From Oleiagrimonas sp963817755 (GTDB lineage: Bacteria > Pseudomonadota > Gammaproteobacteria > Xanthomonadales > Rhodanobacteraceae): DNA of 64,000 nt. The stretch spans positions 682,001 through 746,000 of the forward strand of contig CAWFPB010000003.1 of assembly GCA_963817755.1 (NCBI GenBank). Direction: 5' to 3'. Both the position numbers and the translations under genes were made by a program. Position 1 is the first letter of the stretch, and each line of letters opens with the position of its first letter. Shown one piece after another: positions 1 to 10,791 of the stretch. The notes below the pieces were generated by a model, which worked only from the letters and a program-made list of their open reading frames with translations, did no database searches and was not told the origin of the DNA.

Positions 1-3000
1 GTGAAGGGATTCGCGCTCCAAGTGCCGTAGGCCGACGCGCTGTTGGAGGAGGTTCCGCCGATGGGGATGAAGCCGGCGCCGCCGTTCCAGCCTGCGGTGG
101 CGGAGGCGTCGATGTCGTTGCCCAGCACATAGTCGCCGGCCAGCCCGGTGCTGTTGATGTTCTGCAGCTCGGTCAGGGTCTGGATGACGTCGTAACAGGT
201 CGGCGTGGCGCTGGCATCCGTGCCCAGGATGACGTGGCCGCCGACGCTGCTGAGGCTGGCGTTGGCCAGCAGGTAGGGTGTGGTCTGGTTGCCGGCATTG
301 GCCCAAGTGCTGCTGCTGAAGCCCGAGGGCAGGGCGGCGGCGAGTGCGGCCGTGGTCAGGCCGCTGCCACCGGTGATTGTTCCGGTATTCTTGCCAACGC
401 CGGTGGTGGTGCTTGTGGCGGTATCCCAATAGCCGTTGGTGATCGTGCCGCCATAGTTGTAGCCGACGAGGGCGCCGGCGTTGGTGCCGCCGGCCACGTT
501 GCCGATGGCGTAGGCGTTGCTGACCGTGCCGCCGTTGTTGATGCCGACCAGGCCGCCGCGCCGGATGGCGCCGCTGACGGCGCCGGTGGCGTAGGCGTCG
601 TTGATGGTGGCGCTGTTGTTGCCGACCAGGCCGCCGGCGTTGTTGCTGGTGCTGGTGCGGGCGCTGACCGCACCGCTGGCATAGGCGTTGCTGATGGTGC
701 CGGTGCCGCTGTTGCCCCCGGCCAGGCCGCCGACGTTGTTGCTGCCGCTGACGACGCCGGTGGCGTAGGCGTTGCTGATGCTGCCGGAGTAGTTGGCGCC
801 GACCAGCTCACCGACGATCGACTTGCCGTTGACGCTGCCGCCCACCAGGCCGACATTGCGGATGGTGCTGTGGCTGGCATAGCCGAACAGGCCGACGTTG
901 CTGGAGCTCGGCCGATCGATGTGCAGGTTGCCGATGGTGTAGCCCAGGCCGTCGAACACGCCGGTGAAGCGGTTCGTGCTGTCGCCGATGGGGGCGAAGC
1001 CCGCGCCGCCGTTCCAGCCGGCGGTGGCCGAGGCGTCGAAGCTGCGCCCCAGCAGGTAGTGACCGGCCAGCCCCAGGCTGCCGATGTCCTGCAGCTGGCT
1101 CGCATTCAGGATCACGTCGTAATAGGTCGGCGTGGCGCCGGTGTCGGTACCCAGGATGACGTGGCCGCCGATCCCGGTGGCGCCGGCGTTGGCCAGCAGA
1201 TACGGCGTGGTCCGGTTGCCGCCGTTGGCCCAGACGCTGGCGGAGAAGCCGGTGGGGAGCTGGGCGGCAAGGTCGACCGTCGCCCGGCCCGTGATCCCGG
1301 TTGCGCTGCCGCCGCCGATGGCGGTGATCCCGGACGTGGTGTCCGTGCTGATGTCCCAGTAGCCGTCGGTCACGGTACCGGTATTGCTTCCCACAAAGCC
1401 GCCGATCACGGCGCTTCCGGTCACGACGCCGGTGGTGTAGGCGCTCGTGACCGTGCCGCCATAGTTGTTTCCGACCAGTCCGCCGACCTGTTGGGTGCCG
1501 GTGACCGAGCCGGTCGCGTAGGCGTTGCTGATCGTGCCTATGTTCAGGCCCACCAGCCCGCCGACGTCGTTGCTGCTACCGCTGACGGCGACGGCGGCAT
1601 AGGCCTGGCTGATCGTGCCACTGCTGGCATTGGAGCCCACCAGCCCGCCGACATTGGTGCTGCCGGCTACGCTTCCGGTGGCATAGACGTTGTCGAGCGT
1701 GCCCGCATTGGTCCCCACCAAGGCACCGGTCCAGCTGCCGCCGGTGATCTGGGCATCCACCAGACCGATGTCGCGCACGACGCCCGTCGTTGTCAGGTGC
1801 CCGAACAGGCCGGCAACGCGCGCGTTCGAGTACAGGTGGCTGACGGTGTGGCCCAGGCCATCGAAGCCGCCGCTGAATCCGCTGATGCCGATCGTCTGGA
1901 AGCCGTGGTAGCCGCCCACGCCATTGGCATTCCATGTGGCCGTGGCCGAGGCATTGATGTCCGCGCCGAGGACGTAATGGCCGCCCGCGCTGCCTTTCGC
2001 CGCCAAGCCCTGCAGTGTCATCGTGCCGGGCGCAGTGGTGGCATCCCCCGGCGACCCCAGGCTGGTGATCACGGTCCACTGAATGGTCGAACCACTGCTG
2101 CCGAGCTGGGTGCTGAATTGGCTGCCTGCCTGCAGGTTGACCGGTGCGTACACGTTGTAGCTGGCGGCCGTGCCGCCGATCACGCCGTTCGTCGAGCCCT
2201 GCCCGTAGGCCAGCGCCAGCTGGCCACTGCTGCCGCTGGCGGTGATGGCTGCCTGGATGTTGATGTTGCGGTAGGCGGAAAGCGTCAGCGTGGTGTTTGC
2301 GGACCACGACACCGGATCATCGACGTTGATGTCGCCGCTGCCCCAGTGCTCGCCATACTGGGTGGTCGCTGTGCTCGTGCCATACGTCGCCGTCTGGATG
2401 GTGATGCTGGAGGAGGCCAGATCCGCGGACAGGGCGCTGCCGGTGATGTCGCCACCGCTGGCGGCGATGGTGAAGTCCGCCGGATCGATCAGCCAGGTGC
2501 CATTGGCGCCGCTGGCGGCCTGGGTGGTGATGGTGGCGCCGTCGGCGACCTTCAGGTGCGCGCCGGAGGTTTCGATGTGTCCGCCGTCGCCGCCGTTCGG
2601 CGCGCTGGCATCCAGCGTGCCCGCCACCTTGACCGTGCCGCTGTCGCCGCCCAGCAGTTGGATGGTGCCGTTATGGGTGGCCACGGTCTGCGCGTGGATC
2701 TGCCCGGTGTTGTTCACCACCGTATCGAGCAGGGCATCCTTGGCCTGCGCCGACAGGATCACCGCGCCGCCGTTGGCCCGGATGAGTCCGCCGTTCTGCA
2801 CCAGCGCGTTCAGTGCTGCGCTGCTGACCTTGAAGCTCAGCAGGCCGTTGCCGGCCAGGGTCAGATCGACGCTGCCACCGGCGCCCAGCGCGGTGGTGCC
2901 TTCGGGAGTGGCGATCGTGCCGTTGTTGCTGACGTTGGCACCGATGAAGGCGACGTAGCCGCCCTGGGCGCTGGTGATCGAGCCGTCGTTGCGCACGCCG

Positions 3001-3647
3001 GCGCTGCTGTTGCCGGCAAAGTGGTACCTGCCGTCGAGGAAATCCTGATTGCTGATGTCGAGCGTGGAGGCGATGATGCCGCCCACGTTCACCCGTGCGC
3101 CGGGCGCGAAGTAGACGCCGTTGGGATTGACCAGGAACACCTGGCCGTTGGCGTTCAGGTGCCCGTAGATGGCCGAGGGATCGCTACCCAGCACCCGGTT
3201 CAGCGCCACCGCGCTGCTATTGGGCTGGTTGAAGGTGACCGTCTGGTCGGCGCCGATGCTGAAGGACTGCCAGTTGAGGATCGCCTTCTGGCTGCCCTGG
3301 TCGATGGTCAGCGTGTTGTCGCTCTGACCGATCGTGGCGGTGCCGCTGACCACCTGAGCGCCGGTGGGCAGCGGATGGGTCGGTGGCGGCACGACGCCCT
3401 GTGGGGTGGTTTGCGTCACGCTCTGCGTGAGCGTGCCCGGCTGCAGCGAGGACAGCGCCTGCGCAGCCTGGGCCGGTCCGGGCGAGAAGCCCAGCGCCAG
3501 CAGCAAGGCGGCGCTCAGCGGCGCGAGCCGATGCCGGGCCGGGCTGCGCTGGCAGGCGCCGCTGCCGCCCTTGGCGCGGGTGATTTCGGACACGGGCACG
3601 AGCGCGCCCAGGGTCTGGTTCCAGATCAGGCGGTAGATGCGGTTCAT
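1..3647 (-). CDS. TpsA-type filamentous haemagglutinin-like exoprotein, copy 1 (C-terminus beyond window)
   Basis: This is a large secreted adhesin or exoprotein of the two-partner secretion (type Vb) class, open in one frame from the ATG at 3647 to the window edge, about 1215 codons. The N-terminus is an extended signal peptide (starts MNRIYRLIWNQTLG). It is followed by the secretion domain with the NPNG motif (NPNGVYFAPGARVNVGG) near residue 175, then many GLUG-type repeats of the pattern GGLVG.N.G.I.NAYATG. Residues 1 to about 370 are almost identical to the neighbouring copy 2. Export would need a TpsB pore, but the adjacent tpsB is broken, so either another TpsB serves it or it is silent. 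The start has no obvious Shine-Dalgarno sequence; it was chosen because the signal peptide aligns with copy 2. Substrate or adhesion target is unknown. Confidence 0.85.
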   Translation of the reverse strand, partial: MNRIYRLIWNQTLGALVPVSEITRAKGGSGACQRSPARHRLAPLSAALLLALGFSPGPAQAAQALSSLQPGTLTQSVTQTTPQGVVPPPTHPLPTGAQVVSGTATIGQSDNTLTIDQGSQKAILNWQSFSIGADQTVTFNQPNSSAVALNRVLGSDPSAIYGHLNANGQVFLVNPNGVYFAPGARVNVGGIIASTLDISNQDFLDGRYHFAGNSSAGVRNDGSITSAQGGYVAFIGANVSNNGTIATPEGTTALGAGGSVDLTLAGNGLLSFKVSSAALNALVQNGGLIRANGGAVILSAQAKDALLDTVVNNTGQIHAQTVATHNGTIQLLGGDSGTVKVAGTLDASAPNGGDGGHIETSGAHLKVADGATITTQAASGANGTWLIDPADFTIAASGGDITGSALSADLASSSITIQTATYGTSTATTQYGEHWGSGDINVDDPVSWSANTTLTLSAYRNINIQAAITASGSSGQLALAYGQGSTNGVIGGTAASYNVYAPVNLQAGSQFSTQLGSSGSTIQWTVITSLGSPGDATTAPGTMTLQGLAAKGSAGGHYVLGADINASATATWNANGVGGYHGFQTIGISGFSGGFDGLGHTVSHLYSNARVAGLFGHLTTTGVVRDIGLVDAQITGGSWTGALVGTNAGTLDNVYATGSVAGSTNVGGLVGSNASSGTISQAYAAVAVSGSSNDVGGLVGLNIGTISNAYATGSVTGTQQVGGLVGNNYGGTVTSAYTTGVVTGSAVIGGFVGSNTGTVTDGYWDISTDTTSGITAIGGGSATGITGRATVDLAAQLPTGFSASVWANGGNRTTPYLLANAGATGIGGHVILGTDTGATPTYYDVILNASQLQDIGSLGLAGHYLLGRSFDASATAGWNGGAGFAPIGDSTNRFTGVFDGLGYTIGNLHIDRPSSSNVGLFGYASHSTIRNVGLVGGSVNGKSIVGELVGANYSGSISNAYATGVVSGSNNVGGLAGGNSGTGTISNAYASGAVSARTSTSNNAGGLVGNNSATINDAYATGAVSGAIRRGGLVGINNGGTVSNAYAIGNVAGGTNAGALVGYNYGGTITNGYWDTATSTTTGVGKNTGTITGGSGLTTAALAAALPSGFSSSTWANAGNQTTPYLLANASLSSVGGHVILGTDASATPTCYDVIQTLTELQNINSTGLAGDYVLGNDIDASATAGWNGGAGFIPIGGTSSNSASAYGTWSANPF

Positions 3648-3744
3648 AGGTCGGCTCGGCAGGAGGCTTTGAGAACAGGTTTTCCCTGCTGGTCCATGCG
3701 GATCGGCAGGGAAAGGCTTCCAAGTGCGGCAGGCGTCTGCACGA

Positions 3745-6700
3745 TCAGTGCAACGGGCAGCTTCCCGTGCCCGCGTCGGAAGCGCTGAAGGGATCGATGC
3801 CGCGGCGACTGTGGCAGGGCGACTGCGTGCGCGGCGTGCCGTTCCGATCGCCCGCGGCGGTTGATCCGGCGGTCGTGGTCAGGTTCACCGAGCTGGGCTT
3901 GCCCGGTGCGGACTGCTGCCACTGCAGGCGCGGGTCCAGGCTCAGGGCGAAGGCGTCGGTGCCGGCATGGCCCGATGTTGTGCTTTGATCGGCACGGCCG
4001 GTGACGCTGCCCAGGCCGGCGGGGATGATGCTGCCGACGCCGCTGGCGAATGTCGGCAGCCGGTAGTTGGCGAGCAGGGTGCCGGCGTTGGCGGTGAAGT
4101 CGCCGGCGCCGAGGCTGGTGCTGACGGCGATATACCGGCCGAGGGCGGCACTGGCGTACTGGCCCACGGTCTGCGTGACGCTGGCGCCCTGACCACCGAC
4201 GAAGCCCGTCAGCTGGAAGTTGCCCGCATCCAGCGTGGCATCGGTGGTGCCGTCGTAAACCTTGATGATCGTGCCGACAAGGCTCGCCGTGAGCGGGGCC
4301 GGGCTGACGTTGATGTTCGCCAGGGTCGGCTGCACCAGGGTGTAGTTGCTGGCCAGGCCGGTACCGTCGCCGAGGGTCAGGCTGCTGCTGAGTGCCTCGC
4401 TACCGGCGTTGGCGCTGGCCAGGGTGCCGCTGCCGGTGTGGCCGAGGGTCAGGGTTTCGCTGCCGATCAGGCCGTGGAGCATGGCGGTGCCGGCAAGCGT
4501 GTCGCTGGTGCTGCCGTCGTAGGTCTTGTCCGTGCCGCTGAGGCCGGTGACGGTCAGCACCTTGGGCGTGATGGTGAACGTGCTTCCCACGTAGAGGATG
4601 CGGTAACCGTGCTGGTCCGACCACAGGTTCGGGGTGTAGGCACCGGCGTTGACCGCGCCGCCGTAGGCGTCGGTCAGGCTGCCGAACAGGTGACCGGACG
4701 TGGTCGCTCCGCTGATCGAATAGCTCGGGTTGAGCAGCGCCAAGGTGCTGGCGTGGCCATCGTAGACCTTGCTCTGGTTGTCGGCGGTGATGGTGAGCGG
4801 GGTGAGGAATGCGTTGAGCAGCGGCGCGGTGTGGCCGTTGTAGATCACCGACGCCGGCGAGGCGAAGTCGAAGCCGGGGAAGCTGGCTTGCTGCATCATC
4901 TGCGCGCTGGTCAGTCCACCGCCCCCGGTGACGGTGCCGGTGCTGGAACCGATGCCCGTGGCGATACCGGTGGTGGTGTCCCAGTAGCCGTTGCGGATCG
5001 TGCCGTCGTTGTTTCCGACCAGTCCGCCGATACCCGTGCCGGTGCCGGCAACGCTGCCGGTGGCGTAAGTGCTGCCGATGGTGCCGTTGGCGTTCCTGCC
5101 CACCAGTCCGCCCACGTTACTGGTGCCATTGACGCTGCCGCTGGCGTAATCGTTGCTGACAGTGCCGTTGGAGTTCAGGCCCAGCAGTCCGCCCACGTTG
5201 CGCGTGCCACCGACGACGCCGGTGGCATAGGCGCTGCTGATGGTGCCGTTGGCATTGTTGCCGCCGACCAGTCCACCCACGTTGGCGGTGCCATGGGCGC
5301 TGCCGGTCGCATAGGCGTCGCTGATGGTGCCGGCATTGACACCGGCCAGCTCGCCGACGTTGGTGCCGCCGGTGACGCTGCCGCCCAGAAGTCCGATGTG
5401 GCTCACCGAGCCGGCCTGGCCCACTGCACCGAACAGGCCCACGTTGTCGGTGCCGGCCTGTTGGATGGTCAGCCCGCTGATGGTGTGGCCCTGGCCGTCG
5501 AAGCTGCCGGTGAACGGGGTCGCTGCACTGCCAACGGGCGCAAAGCCGGCCGAGGGATTCCAGACACCGGACGCATTGGCCAGCGCGGAGGTCAGGTCGA
5601 TGTTGTTGGCCAGGGTGTAGTGGGCGCCCGGGTCCATCGCCATCAACTGCAGCTGGTGGGCATTGCTGATGGTCGAGGTATGCTCCATGCGCAGTATCGG
5701 GCGGGTACTGCCCGGCGCCATCCACCAGATATTCTTGAAGTCGAAGCCCGCGTAGCTCGCCTGCGTATAGGCATCATGCCCGTTCGTCGCCGACGTCGTG
5801 CTGTAGACCGGCAAATCCCTGCCGTTAGGGTCTACGTTGATATATGCGGACGTCAAAGAATCCAGAACAGCCTTATCTTGGCTGAAATGATTCGCATCAT
5901 AGTAACGGTTGGCGCCCGCAACCTCGTAATTGGGATCTGCACCGTCAATCGGCCCAATACCCGCGTAGAGCGGCAAGTGGCCCGGGATGAGGTTGAGCTT
6001 TACGTGGCCTGAAAAGTAGACATTACTGATGGACGTGTTGCTGGTGTGCCCAATGTCGTCGTAGGCCCATCCGGCGATCCCGCCCACATTCTGGTCGGCT
6101 GTCACGGCGCCGGTGGCGTAGGCGTTGCTGATGGTCTCCACAGGCAGGCCCCCCCCAGCAAATCCTGAACCGCCAACCAGCCCACCGGCGATGCCGAATT
6201 CATTCGAGCCGTTTCCGTTGGCGGAAACATTGCCGGTTGCGTACACCTGGTCGATGGTATGGACCTCGTTGGCCCACCCGATCAGGCCGCCGGCAAAAGT
6301 CGCGGTTCCCATACCGTACGGCCAATAATATGGTGAACTTAAGTTATTGTTTTTATAGGCGCTGACATTGCCGGTGGCATACGAACGAACAATATCCGTA
6401 AAAACGGGGTTGTAAAACGTAAACCCGATCAGCCCGCCCGCAATGCTGACGCCGTGGACGGTGATGCTGGCGTGAGAGTCGGCGACTTCGCATCCCCAGC
6501 AAACCCCGATCAGCCCGCCGGTGGCGGCAGTGCCATCAGTAGAGTTTTCCATGGTGACGCTGCCACCGCTGACATAGCTATGAGTGACCAATGCATTGCG
6601 CGACCAACCGATCAGGCCGCCGGTACCGGTTTGACCGCCGGTGATATTGGGGTTCACCAATCCCAGGTCGCGCACGAGGCCTTTTCGATCTTTTGATGTG

Positions 6701-8515
6701 AAGCCTAAGTTTTGGCCCTGCACACTCCCGAACAAGCCCACATACTTGTTGTTTGGACGATTGATGTAAAGATTGCTGATGGTATGACCCAGGCCGGCAA
6801 ATCTGCCGTAAAAAGCGTGAGGGGCGGGGCCTGTCATTGGACCGATGGGACTGAAGCCAGCGCCATTGTTCCAATTCCGGGTGGGCGCCGCATCGATGTT
6901 CGCGCCCAGCACGTAGTTACGGGCGTCGTACGTAATGCCCTGCAGATCCCTGCTGGTGGTGCTTCCCTCCGCGCCCAGGCTGGTGATGATGGTGTAGTGG
7001 AACGTCGGCCCATCAGCCGGGCTGGGTGCTGAAGCTGCCGGTGCTGGCCAGGTTGACCGGCGCGTTGACGTAGTAGTTGGCGGCATTGGTATCGGAATCC
7101 AGCGCGCCCTGGCCGTACTCCAGCGCCAGGCCCGCGGTGCCGGAACCGTTCATCGCGGTGTTGATGACGATGTCGTCGGTGGCGTTCAGCGTCAGCATGT
7201 GCTGGTTCCAGCTGACGGTGTCGTTGACGAAGATGTCGCCGTCGCTGCCGCTGCCGGCGGTGCTCTGGATGGTGACGTTGCCTTGGCCCAGTTTCGCGGA
7301 CAGGGTGGCGCCGCTGATGTCGCCGCCGGTGGCGGCGATGGTGAAGTCGTCCGGGTCGATCAGCCAGGTGCCGTTGTGGCCGGACGCGGCCCGGGTGGTG
7401 ATCGCGGCGCCATCGGCGACCTTCAGGTGCGTGCCGGAGGTTTCGATGTGGCCGCCGTCGCCGCCGTTCGGCGCGCAGGCATCCAGCGTGCCCGCCACCT
7501 GCACGGTGCCGCTGTCGCCGCCCAGCAGCTCGATGGTGCCGTTGTGGTTCTGCACCGTCTGCGCGTGGATCTGCCCGCTGTTGTTCACCACCGTATCGAG
7601 CAGCGCATCCTTGGCCTGCGCCGACAGGATCACCGTGCCGCCGTCGGCGGCCATCACGCCGCCGTTCTGCACCAGCGCGTTCAGTGCTGCGCTGCTGACC
7701 TTGAAGCTCAGCAGGCCGTTGCCGGCCAGGGTCAGATCGACGCTGCCACCGGCGCCCAGCGCGGTGGTGCCTTCGGGCGTGGCGATCGTGCCGTTGTTGC
7801 TGACGTTGGCACCGATGAAGGCGACGTAGCCGCCGGTGGCGGCATGGATCGAACCATCATTGCGCACGCCGGCGGTGCTGCTGCCGGCGAAGTGGTAGGG
7901 GCCGTAGAGGAAATCCTGATCGGTGATGTCGAGCGTGGAGGCGACGATGCCGCCCACGTTCACCTGCGCGCCGGGCGCGAAGTAGATGCCGTTGGGATTG
8001 ACCAGGAACACCTGGCCGTTGGCGTTCAGGTGCCCGTAGATGGCCAGGGGTCGCTACCCAGCACCCGGTTCAGCGCGACCGCGGTGCTGTTGGGCTGGTT
8101 GAAGGTGACCGTCTGGTCGGCGCCGATGCTGAAGGACTGCCAGTTGAGGATCGTCTTCTGGCTGCCCTGGTCGATGGTCAGCGTGTTGCCGCTCTGGCCG
8201 ATCGTGGCGGTGCCGCTGACCACCTGAGCGCCGGTGGGCAGCGGCTGGGTCGGCGGCGGCACGACGCCTGCGGGCTGTTTGCATCACGCTCTGCGTGAGC
8301 GTGCCCGGCTGCAGCGAGGACAGCGCCTGCGCAGCCGGGCCGGGCCAGGCGAGAAGCCCAGCGCCAGCAGCAAGGGCGGCGCTCAGCGGCGCGAGCCGAT
8401 GCCGGGCCGGGCTGCGCTGGCAGGCGCCGCTGCCGCCCTTGGCGCGGGTGATTTCGGCCACCGGCACGAGCGCGCCCAGGGTGTGGTTCCAGATCAGACG
8501 GTAGATGCGGTTCAT
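3745..8515 (-). pseudogene. TpsA-type filamentous haemagglutinin-like exoprotein, copy 2, frameshifted
   Basis: This is a second two-partner secretion exoprotein. It has the same extended signal peptide (ATG at 8515, preceded by an AGGGGAACAGG ribosome site), the NPNG secretion domain, GLUG repeats, and C-terminal MBG/YDG-like repeats (motifs KVYDG, KTYDG) up to the stop at 3745. Against copy 1 the frame breaks near 8265-8290 (two bases lost), near 8040-8050 (one base lost) and near 7015-7035. A compensated pair of indels also changes the signal peptide around 8335-8375. The pieces read as 8515-8290, 8262-8050, 8011-7035 and 7035-3745. If the indels are real no full-length protein is made; the intact 1.1-kb 3' frame suggests recent decay or assembly error. 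It starts 18 bases behind tpsB. Confidence 0.8.
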
Positions 8516-8533
8516 CCTGTTCCCCTGTCCTGC

Positions 8534-10191
8534 TTACAGATCGACGGTGAGCCGTGCCCACCATTCGCCGTGGCGGTTGTGCGCGCTGAGCGTGCTGCCG
8601 ACCGGGTGCACCTAGTCCAGGCGGGCGCGCACGCTCTGCCTGTACCGGTAGTCCAGGCCCAGGCCGGCACCGGCCAGGTGCTGGCTGCCCGCCGGCGTGG
8701 CCAGGGTGCGGCGCTGCCAGACCTTGCCGCCCTGCAGCAGCAGGGCGCCCTGCAGGCGCCGGTGTGCACCCAGGGCAGGGCATGCATCAGGCGCGCATCG
8801 AGCAGGGCGCCGGCCTCACCGCCGCCGTCGTTGACCGGCGCACTCATCACCCCGTAGGGCCCGCCCAAGTAGAACTTCTCGCTGCCATCGAGGGCGTGCG
8901 AGGCCATCTGGCCGTTGAAGGTGAGTCGCAGCTGCCACTGGCGCGGCAGCGGCTGGTCGCGCTGCACGCGCAGCTGGCCGACCCAGAAGTCGCCACGCGC
9001 CCGCAGGCCGGCGAGATCGGCGGCGCGGGCATCGGGGCTGTCCAGCCCCAGCACGCCGCGGCTGAGGCTGACGCCGCCGGAGGTCAGGCCGCCGTGGGTG
9101 TCGGCCCAGGCGCCATCGACGCTGAGCCGGGCCAGGCGCACGTGCGAGCGACTGGCAGTGCCGACGCTGAGGCTGCGCTGCAGGAAGCCGTTGCGCAGCG
9201 CATCCAGGCGCACATTGAGCAGGCGGCCCGGCTCCAGCACCAGCGGGTAGCTCAGGTCCAGGCCGACCTGGTTGACCCGGCCGCTCTGCTTGAGCGCCGC
9301 GAAGGCGCCGCCCAGGCGGTAGAGCGTGCGCGAGCCGTAGACGCCGGCGCGCAGGCCATCATGCAGGTCCGGCGAGGTGAAACTGAAGCCGCCGGCATGC
9401 AGCAGGCCGCCGCTGGTGGTCAGGGTGGTCAGCGCCAGCTGGCGCCGTGGCGGAAGGGGTTGTCCAGGCTGAGATCGACGCCGCCGCGGATGCGGCCGGT
9501 ATAGTTGCTGCCGTAATTGTCGGCATGCAGCTGGGTGTGCACCACGGGGGTGCTGCTGAGCTTGACCTGCAGGGAGCTGGTGCCCGGCTGCGCGCCGGGG
9601 ACCAGGGTGCCGGCCACGCGCACGCCGGGGGTGCGGTTGAGCAGCAGCAGGCCACGGTCCAGCGGTGCCTGGGCGATCGGCTGGCCGGCGCCCAGGCCCA
9701 GCGTGTGCGCGGCCTGGGACGGTGCCAGGCGCGAGCCGTGACGTCGATGCGGTCGTAGGTGGGCTCGACCACCCGGATGCGCACAACGCCGTCCTTGATG
9801 GTCTGGGCCGGAATGAAGGCGTTGGCCAGCGGGTAGCCGCGCGCGTGGTAGAGCGCACTGATGCGCTGGGCGGCCCGTTGCAGATCACCGAGGGTGACGG
9901 TGCGACCCTGCAGCGGCAGCACCAGCGGCGCCAGCTCGGCGGTGGAAACAAGGGTGTTGCCGTCAGCTCGATGCGCTTGACCGGAATCGGCGTGGTCGAC
10001 TGTTCAGTCTGCTGCGCGGGGGCGGGCAGGGTAAGCACGGTGCCGGGTGCCTGGGGCAGGGCCGGCGGCGGGGTGGTCTGCTTGAGCACGGTGCCCGGCG
10101 GCGGCGCGGTCTGGGCGTGAAGGACAGGCATGACGCCCATGATGAAAACGGCGAGCAGGCACGCCTGCGCCATCAAACGGCAAGAAGACAT
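8534..10191 (-). pseudogene. TpsB-type outer-membrane transporter (ShlB/FhaC family), frameshifted
   Basis: This is the outer-membrane pore of a two-partner secretion system, which would export the TpsA proteins encoded just downstream. The ATG at 10191 follows an AGGGGGAA site and opens a signal peptide (MSSCRLMAQACLLAVF...LHAQ) and a proline-rich linker. POTRA-like sequence (GRTVTLGDLQRAAQRISALY, then ARGYPLANAFIPAQ) and beta-barrel sequence (DLSYPLVLEPGRLLNVRLD, later FYLGGPYGVM) are recognisable. These parts lie in different frames, with breaks near 9960, 9735, 9445 and 8765. An in-frame TAG also occurs at about 8612-8614, in a context where TGG is plausible. The last codons end at 8534. 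Five lesions in one gene make functional TpsB unlikely if the assembly is right. Confidence 0.8.
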
Positions 10192-10791
10192 ATGGGAAGT
10201 TCCCCCTGGCTGGCTGTCAGCGCTTCGGATTGTCGATGTCACCGTCGTATAAGGCATTGACTCTTCATTGGTTACATTGGGTTCGCCTGGGCGGTGCCGG
10301 TGAGGTCGGAGACCACGCCAATGAAAAGTGCGGTGCGCAAGCGTGTGCGGCTCATGAGTCCTCACCGAGGTCGAGCGCAATAACCACTTCAGACCTGAAG
10401 CCGGTAGGAGCTAGGTCAGGTATGCACGCACTGGAGAAAACCACCCTCCCCGCCAAAACACGCGTTCCACGGCGAGCAGCGCAAAGTTGTTCTGTCTAGT
10501 AGGCAACCTGGACGTAAGCGAATCGTAAGCAGGCTGAATAGAGAGGGGTTGCAGCTATCTCTCGGATCTCCATGACCCTTTCCACGGACTGAACCGCGGC
10601 GCTAGCGACGAGCCGGGTGCACGAGGGGTGCGGGTATCTGTGGACTGCGTGGAAAGCGATGAAGCCGTCGTGGGAGGGTGAGTTGTTGGCTTCAGTCAAT
10701 CGGAAACAGCAACCACGAATGGAGCACTCTGGTATCCGCTCTGGTCGATGTGACGTGATCCCACTGAACCCGGCATGGGCGCCCGCACGGA
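10192..10791. other. 600-bp gene-free spacer
   Basis: This gap lies between the decayed tpsB start and the 3' end of the large regulator gene, both on the minus strand. Short open frames here have no recognisable domains, ribosome sites or typical codon use. The tpsB promoter should lie in the part nearest 10191. No repeat, hairpin terminator or RNA gene was recognised. Confidence 0.5.

Noticed and set aside
234..3788. A 1184-codon plus-strand open frame rich in Ala/Gly/Asp/Val
   Set aside because: It is antisense to the tpsA exoprotein gene; its repetitive composition mirrors the GLUG repeats and it has no ribosome site or domain.
3967..6012. A 681-codon plus-strand open frame
   Set aside because: It is antisense to the repeat region of tpsA copy 2 and has the same low-complexity shadow composition.
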